NCBI GenBank assembly: GCA_900764045.1
Contig: CAAFMN010000024.1
Span: 186,001-250,000 of the forward strand
Reading direction: 5' to 3'
Source of the DNA: Clostridia bacterium
Lineage (GTDB): Bacteria; Bacillota; Clostridia; Lachnospirales; Bianqueaceae
Length of the DNA: 64,000 nt
Under the pieces are notes generated by a model. The model had not been told where the DNA came from. It did not search any database and worked only from the letters and a program-made list of their open reading frames with translations. The translations under genes were made by a program, and so were the position numbers. Of this stretch, positions 60,293-64,000 are shown one piece after another. Each line of letters starts with the position of its first letter. Positions within the stretch are counted from its first letter, which is position 1.

Positions 60293-62455
60293 ATGAGAAA
60301 ACGATATGGATCGAAAAGTTTTTTTACATTGTTTTTGATATCGTATCTGATTATCCTGATCATACCGGCCATACTTGCGGGAGGTTTGTATTATCAGGCT
60401 CTGAAGATGACCAGAGAAAAATATATCGAAAGCGAACAGGCAGAGTTGTCCAGAGCGGCGGCGTATTTTGAGCGATATCTGGAACAATTGGATTCCATGT
60501 CGGCGAAGCTGGTGTATGATACGGATCTCAGATATATCGCGAGAATGCGTAAACCGGAGCCGGGGGAAAAGAATGTGGTGCAGGTGGTCCGGTTCAGCGA
60601 ACGCATCAAGGATATGCTTTCCGCGGAGCAGTATTCCGATTTTATGCTGATGCTCCGGGACAATGAGTTTATCTTTACGAATACAAGTGTGGTTTACGGA
60701 CTGGAATTCTTTTATGATAAGTCCAGAACGTATCGGGAGATGACGTTGGAGGAATGGACAGGAAAAAGCTTTTCCGCATCGAAAAGGAATTTCCTGCCGC
60801 TGCAGGAGGTGTATTGGATCAATGAAAATATCCATGCGCTGACTTATAATTACCCGGTACGGTATAGAAACGATAGTTCGGAGGCTTGGGCGGTCGTGCA
60901 GTATCTGATTCGCCAGGAAGAGTTGGAACAGATGTTTTCGGATGTCTTTCCAAATGGACAGGGGCAGATTCGAATCTATTCGGAGGAGGGAAAGATTGGT
61001 TCTCTTGGGGAAGACCTTGGAATCGCTGAGGAGACAGAGTTCGTACAGAGTAGCGGAAGAATAGAGAAGGACGGAATTGTCACATTATATCGTAAGGCGG
61101 AGGAAGGTCTTATCTTTGCATTCAGTCTTCCGCAGAAGATCGCGTATCAGGATGCCTATCGCCTAGGCAGAATCGGTTTTGCAGCGGCATTTTTCTGTGT
61201 ATTGATCGAGATCTTTTTGGGGTGTTATTTCGCATGGAAATACTCGAAGCCGTTGCGGAATCTCCTGACGAATGTCCGACGTCTGACCGGTACGCCGGTA
61301 CAGGAGAAAAATGAATATTCTCAATTGCAGACAGGAGTTCAGCTGCTGGTAAAGGCCAATCGGGATATGCAGAACATCCTTGAGGATCAGCGCAGGCAAG
61401 AACGGAGAAATGTAATCGATCAGATTCTGAACGGCTGGTTTCATAGTGAGAAAGAGATACAGGATGCGGCAGATCGGGTAGGACTTCGTCTGGAAAGCGG
61501 AAAATACTGTGTAGTGTTGGCGGAAGTAGGAGAGGAGCTTATGCAGTCGGAGATCCGGGAGCTTCCGGCAGAGGTTCATCTGGAGTGGGTCGTGGATACA
61601 GAGCCAGGGCATTATGTGATGATGGCATGTGTATCGGAAGAGGAAGAGCTGGCCCGCTTAAAGGAATGGCTCATGGGAGTTCATGGCTGTCAGGCAGGAA
61701 TTGGCCGCGTCTATGAATCCCTGCGGGATATCCCGTTTTCGTATCAGCAGGCGCAGTACGCATTGAAAAAGGAAGAGGGACAGATCCTTTATTATGGAGA
61801 GCTGTCGGGAGAGAAAAGAGAAGCCTTTTTCCCGTCAGAATTTGAGGAAAAACTCATACAGGGTGTAAAGCACGGAGAGGAAGACATAGTGCGGAGTTGT
61901 TTTGAACGGCTGCGCAAAGAGAATCTGCAGCAGAGAACGCTCTCGCCGGTATCGTTACGGATCTTGCAGGCGGAGCTGACGTCGGCCTATATGAAGCTAT
62001 GCCGGGAGCTGGCGTTGGCCCAGGCCGATCCGGATCCTCTGATGAAAGAGATGACTCCGGCAGAACTGATGGACCGGATGGAGGAAAGCTTTTTGATACT
62101 GAGCCAAAGCCTGAGTCATATTCAGAAGAATCAGAAGGAGGATATGCGCCATAAACTTCTGGAGTATCTGGCGGAGCATTACGGAGATCAGCAGATGTGC
62201 GTTGCTATGATGGCGCAGGAATTTGGATTTTCTGAATCGTATTTTTCTGAGTTTTTCCGAGAGGCGGTCGGAGAACCCTTCAGCGGTGTATTGGAGCGGA
62301 TCCGATTGAATGCTGCCAAGGAAAAACTGAAGCAAGGAGAGGACGTTGAGAGCGCGGCGACAGAGTGCGGATATTCTGGCAGCGCCTCGTTCCGCCGGGC
62401 CTTTAAGAGGGCGTTTGGCGTATCGCCATCGGTATGGCGGACAGAAAACGCATAA
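60293..62455 (+). CDS. Membrane-anchored AraC-family regulator (YesN/YtdP-like)
   Basis: Encodes 720 residues. A membrane span at about 10-34 (FFTLFLISYLIILIIPAILA) and a second at about 288-310 (GFAAAFFCVLIEIFLGCYFA) flank a 250-residue extracytoplasmic sensor. The C-terminal AraC domain (about 620-718) has both helix-turn-helices, SESYFSEFFREAVGEPFSGV and GYSGSASFRRAFKRAFGVSP. This type senses a sugar or binding-protein signal outside and activates the adjacent uptake operon; the lipoprotein gene begins 156 nt downstream. I chose ATG 60293, 5 nt after GGAGG, over ATG 60281. Confidence 0.88.
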   Translation: MRKRYGSKSFFTLFLISYLIILIIPAILAGGLYYQALKMTREKYIESEQAELSRAAAYFERYLEQLDSMSAKLVYDTDLRYIARMRKPEPGEKNVVQVVRFSERIKDMLSAEQYSDFMLMLRDNEFIFTNTSVVYGLEFFYDKSRTYREMTLEEWTGKSFSASKRNFLPLQEVYWINENIHALTYNYPVRYRNDSSEAWAVVQYLIRQEELEQMFSDVFPNGQGQIRIYSEEGKIGSLGEDLGIAEETEFVQSSGRIEKDGIVTLYRKAEEGLIFAFSLPQKIAYQDAYRLGRIGFAAAFFCVLIEIFLGCYFAWKYSKPLRNLLTNVRRLTGTPVQEKNEYSQLQTGVQLLVKANRDMQNILEDQRRQERRNVIDQILNGWFHSEKEIQDAADRVGLRLESGKYCVVLAEVGEELMQSEIRELPAEVHLEWVVDTEPGHYVMMACVSEEEELARLKEWLMGVHGCQAGIGRVYESLRDIPFSYQQAQYALKKEEGQILYYGELSGEKREAFFPSEFEEKLIQGVKHGEEDIVRSCFERLRKENLQQRTLSPVSLRILQAELTSAYMKLCRELALAQADPDPLMKEMTPAELMDRMEESFLILSQSLSHIQKNQKEDMRHKLLEYLAEHYGDQQMCVAMMAQEFGFSESYFSEFFREAVGEPFSGVLERIRLNAAKEKLKQGEDVESAATECGYSGSASFRRAFKRAFGVSPSVWRTENA

Positions 62456-62534
62456 AACCATGGATATGTATGGTACCTTCTCAGATGTATGCCGGAGATA
62501 CAGGAAAAGGAACGGCCTTCCGGGGAAGTGTGTC

Positions 62535-62564
62535 TTGTAAGAGAAGATACTCTCAGGGTATAGT
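62535..62564 (+). promoter_or_regulatory. Promoter of the solute-binding protein gene
   Basis: TTGTAA (62535-62540) and TATAGT (62559-62564), 18-nt spacer. A 6-bp palindrome TGCTCT-G-AGAGCA (62584-62596) lies between it and the start codon. Confidence 0.5.
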
Positions 62565-62611
62565 AAGGGCACAATCATTTTATTGCTCTGAGAGCAGGAA
62601 GGAGAAGGTTT

Positions 62612-64000
62612 ATGAAAAAACAGAGAATCGGCGCATGGCTTTTGGCAGTGCTGATGCTGCTGGGATCCGCGGCGGGATGCGCAGGCGGACAGGATTCTAA
62701 GGCGGAGAGTTCCAAGGGTGACTCCTCTGCGGCGGAGTCCTCTAAGGCAGAGGAGTCCAGTGCGGAGGCGGACAGTATCTTTAACGCACCGGGAGAACTC
62801 CCGATCGTTAAGGAGCCGGTAACACTGAGTATTTTCGCACCCAGCAATGGAGAATACAGCTGGGCGGAGAATACAGAGACATTGGAGCTGGAGGACAAGA
62901 CAGGCATTCATCTGGATTGGTCGATCGCGTCTTCCTCTGATGACGTATACGATAAGTTCAGCGTGATGTTTGCGTCCCAAACGATGACAGATATCATGTT
63001 GGTGGGTGTAGGTTCCCGATATGACAAAGCCAATGAGGCTATGTTTGGCGCGCAGGGCCTGGTACTGCCGCTCAACGAGTATCTGGATACAGTATCGGTG
63101 GGCTATAAGGCCGCTTTTGAAGAACTGGACGGAATGCGGGAATTTATCACGACCCCTGATGGCTATATCTATTCACTGCCCAATGTGGATGGATCGCTGC
63201 ATGTACAGTATATGATGAAGCTCTGGATCAATACGACATGGCTGGAGAATGTGGGAATGGAGATGCCCAAGACCACGGACGAGTTCCTGGCGGTTATGAG
63301 AGCGTTCAAGGAACAGGATGCCAACGGCAACGGAGACGCGACGGACGAGATTCCGCTGTCAACGGTTGTATCCACAGTGGGAGGCGGCGCGCAGATCGAC
63401 GGATTCCTGATGGCTCCCTTCCAGCTGACGCCCAATGGCGATAAGCTGTATGTGGATAACGGGGTTGTAACCTATGCTCCGGTGCAGGACGGCTATAAGG
63501 AAGGCCTGAAGTATCTGGCGCAGATGTACAGTGAAGGCCTGATCAATCCGGAATCCTTTACGCAGGATCTGAGCAATCAGGTCAATGTTAATGAGGCCGG
63601 AGAGCAGGCAAGAATCGGTGCGTTCCTGGGAATGCGTCCTGGCTTTGGATGCGATCTGGCATCGATTCCGAACTCCAAGAAGTGGGAGCAGTATCAGTCA
63701 CTGGCGCCTCTGACCGGACCGGACGGACAGTGCATCGCCGCATGGAATCCGTATCTGATGTATCAGACGGGTATGACATTTATCTCTTCTACCTGCTCTA
63801 ATCCGGAGGCAGCCTTCCGATTCATCGATTATCTGGCAACAGAAGAAGGCAGCATGAGATCGGCGATTGGAATCGAGGGAGTGCATTGGAGAAAGGCAGA
63901 ACCGGGAGAGCTGGATATGGACGGTGAGCAGGCGGCGTATACGCTGCTGAACGCAGACAGTACCAATCAGACATGGACACAGCTGTGCGGCTTGGTTCGT
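62612..64000 (+). CDS. Extracellular solute-binding lipoprotein of a carbohydrate ABC transporter (3' end cut by window)
   Basis: The frame from ATG 62612 stays open to the window edge, giving the first 463 codons. A lipoprotein signal peptide (MKKQRIGAWLLAVLMLLGSA) ends with lipobox SAAGC (Cys 23). A Ser/Lys/Glu-rich linker runs to about residue 55. The rest reads as a family 1 solute-binding fold: TLSIFAPSNGEY, LVLPLNEYLD, KTTDEFLAVMRAFKEQDANG, and a DANGNGDATDE loop that is Ca2+-site-like. Proteins of this LipO/YtcQ type bind oligosaccharides and usually precede two permease genes. AAGGAGAAGG precedes the ATG. With the AraC-type regulator upstream this is a sugar-uptake locus; ligand unknown. 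Confidence 0.85.
   Translation, partial: MKKQRIGAWLLAVLMLLGSAAGCAGGQDSKAESSKGDSSAAESSKAEESSAEADSIFNAPGELPIVKEPVTLSIFAPSNGEYSWAENTETLELEDKTGIHLDWSIASSSDDVYDKFSVMFASQTMTDIMLVGVGSRYDKANEAMFGAQGLVLPLNEYLDTVSVGYKAAFEELDGMREFITTPDGYIYSLPNVDGSLHVQYMMKLWINTTWLENVGMEMPKTTDEFLAVMRAFKEQDANGNGDATDEIPLSTVVSTVGGGAQIDGFLMAPFQLTPNGDKLYVDNGVVTYAPVQDGYKEGLKYLAQMYSEGLINPESFTQDLSNQVNVNEAGEQARIGAFLGMRPGFGCDLASIPNSKKWEQYQSLAPLTGPDGQCIAAWNPYLMYQTGMTFISSTCSNPEAAFRFIDYLATEEGSMRSAIGIEGVHWRKAEPGELDMDGEQAAYTLLNADSTNQTWTQLCGLVR

Noticed and set aside
1..64000. CRISPR arrays, tRNA or rRNA genes, insertion sequences, phage genes
   Set aside because: None could be supported by eye: no spaced direct-repeat array, no cloverleaf, no transposase or integrase frame.

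Overview
This window is chromosomal DNA from an anaerobic, endospore-forming Clostridia bacterium, most likely Lachnospiraceae. The evidence is the mix of sporulation genes (spoIIID, yqfC, yqfD, a SpoVB-like flippase, a BofC-like protein), Gram-positive gene orders (rpsO-pnp-dut, tepA near ftsK, pgsA-cinA-recA-rny, yqfC-yqfD-phoH-ybeY), a T-box riboswitch, strong AGGAGG ribosome binding sites, and near-consensus sigma-A promoters with 17-nt spacers. Nearly all of it is core genome. I see no rRNA, tRNA, CRISPR array, prophage, transposase or recognisable defence island.

Layout. 0-6.7 kb: tagaturonate reductase and a ClpE-like unfoldase on the minus strand, divergent from a signal-less BMP-type ligand-binding protein fused to a ParB-like domain, then a flavodoxin-like protein. 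6.7-14.3 kb: an internally deleted MATE gene behind a promoter and leader terminator, a heterodimeric ABC exporter, spoIIID, a DUF2974-type hydrolase overlapping an intact MATE gene, and a small gene graveyard (a cupin/aldo-keto reductase fusion remnant and an orphan C-terminal fragment). 14.3-18.9 kb: a minus-strand polyamine operon, puuR-like regulator then potA-B-C-D, with a consensus promoter and GTTTAG/CTAAAC operator repeats. 19.0-21.6 kb: tgt, ybaK, yajC and rpsU. 21.7-31.6 kb: a branched-chain amino acid operon behind a leucine-specifier T-box, in the order ilvH, ilvC, cimA, leuC, leuD, leuB, ilvD, ilvB; it has citramalate synthase where leuA might be expected. 31.6-37.1 kb: a small unknown protein, phosphoglycolate phosphatase, rpsO, pnp, dut, a phosphodiesterase and convergent tepA. 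37.2-48.2 kb: uppP, then a tightly packed run ftsK, fhs, folD, rimO, pgsA, cinA, recA, recX. 48.2-56.4 kb: rny, proC, a Nudix hydrolase, yqfC, yqfD (with an in-frame stop 53 codons before its natural end), phoH, ybeY and a SpoVB-like flippase, then a convergent BofC-like gene. 56.4-64 kb: an ABC-F protein divergent from a cytoplasmic GH43 glycosidase and a cold-shock protein, then a membrane-anchored AraC regulator and a solute-binding lipoprotein cut by the window end.

How the genes work together. The left and right edges point to plant-polysaccharide use: hexuronate reduction, xylan or arabinan side-chain cleavage inside the cell, and an oligosaccharide uptake locus with its own membrane-bound regulator. 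The middle carries Val/Leu/Ile synthesis under leucyl-tRNA control, polyamine uptake under a dedicated repressor, and housekeeping for RNA decay, DNA translocation, recombination and one-carbon metabolism. The points most worth following up are the ParB-like/BMP fusion, three broken or collapsed genes (MATE, cupin-AKR, yqfD), and several overlooked cis elements: the MATE leader, the BofC-like start codon inside a long stem, the clpE and pot operators, and the structured rpsO leader.
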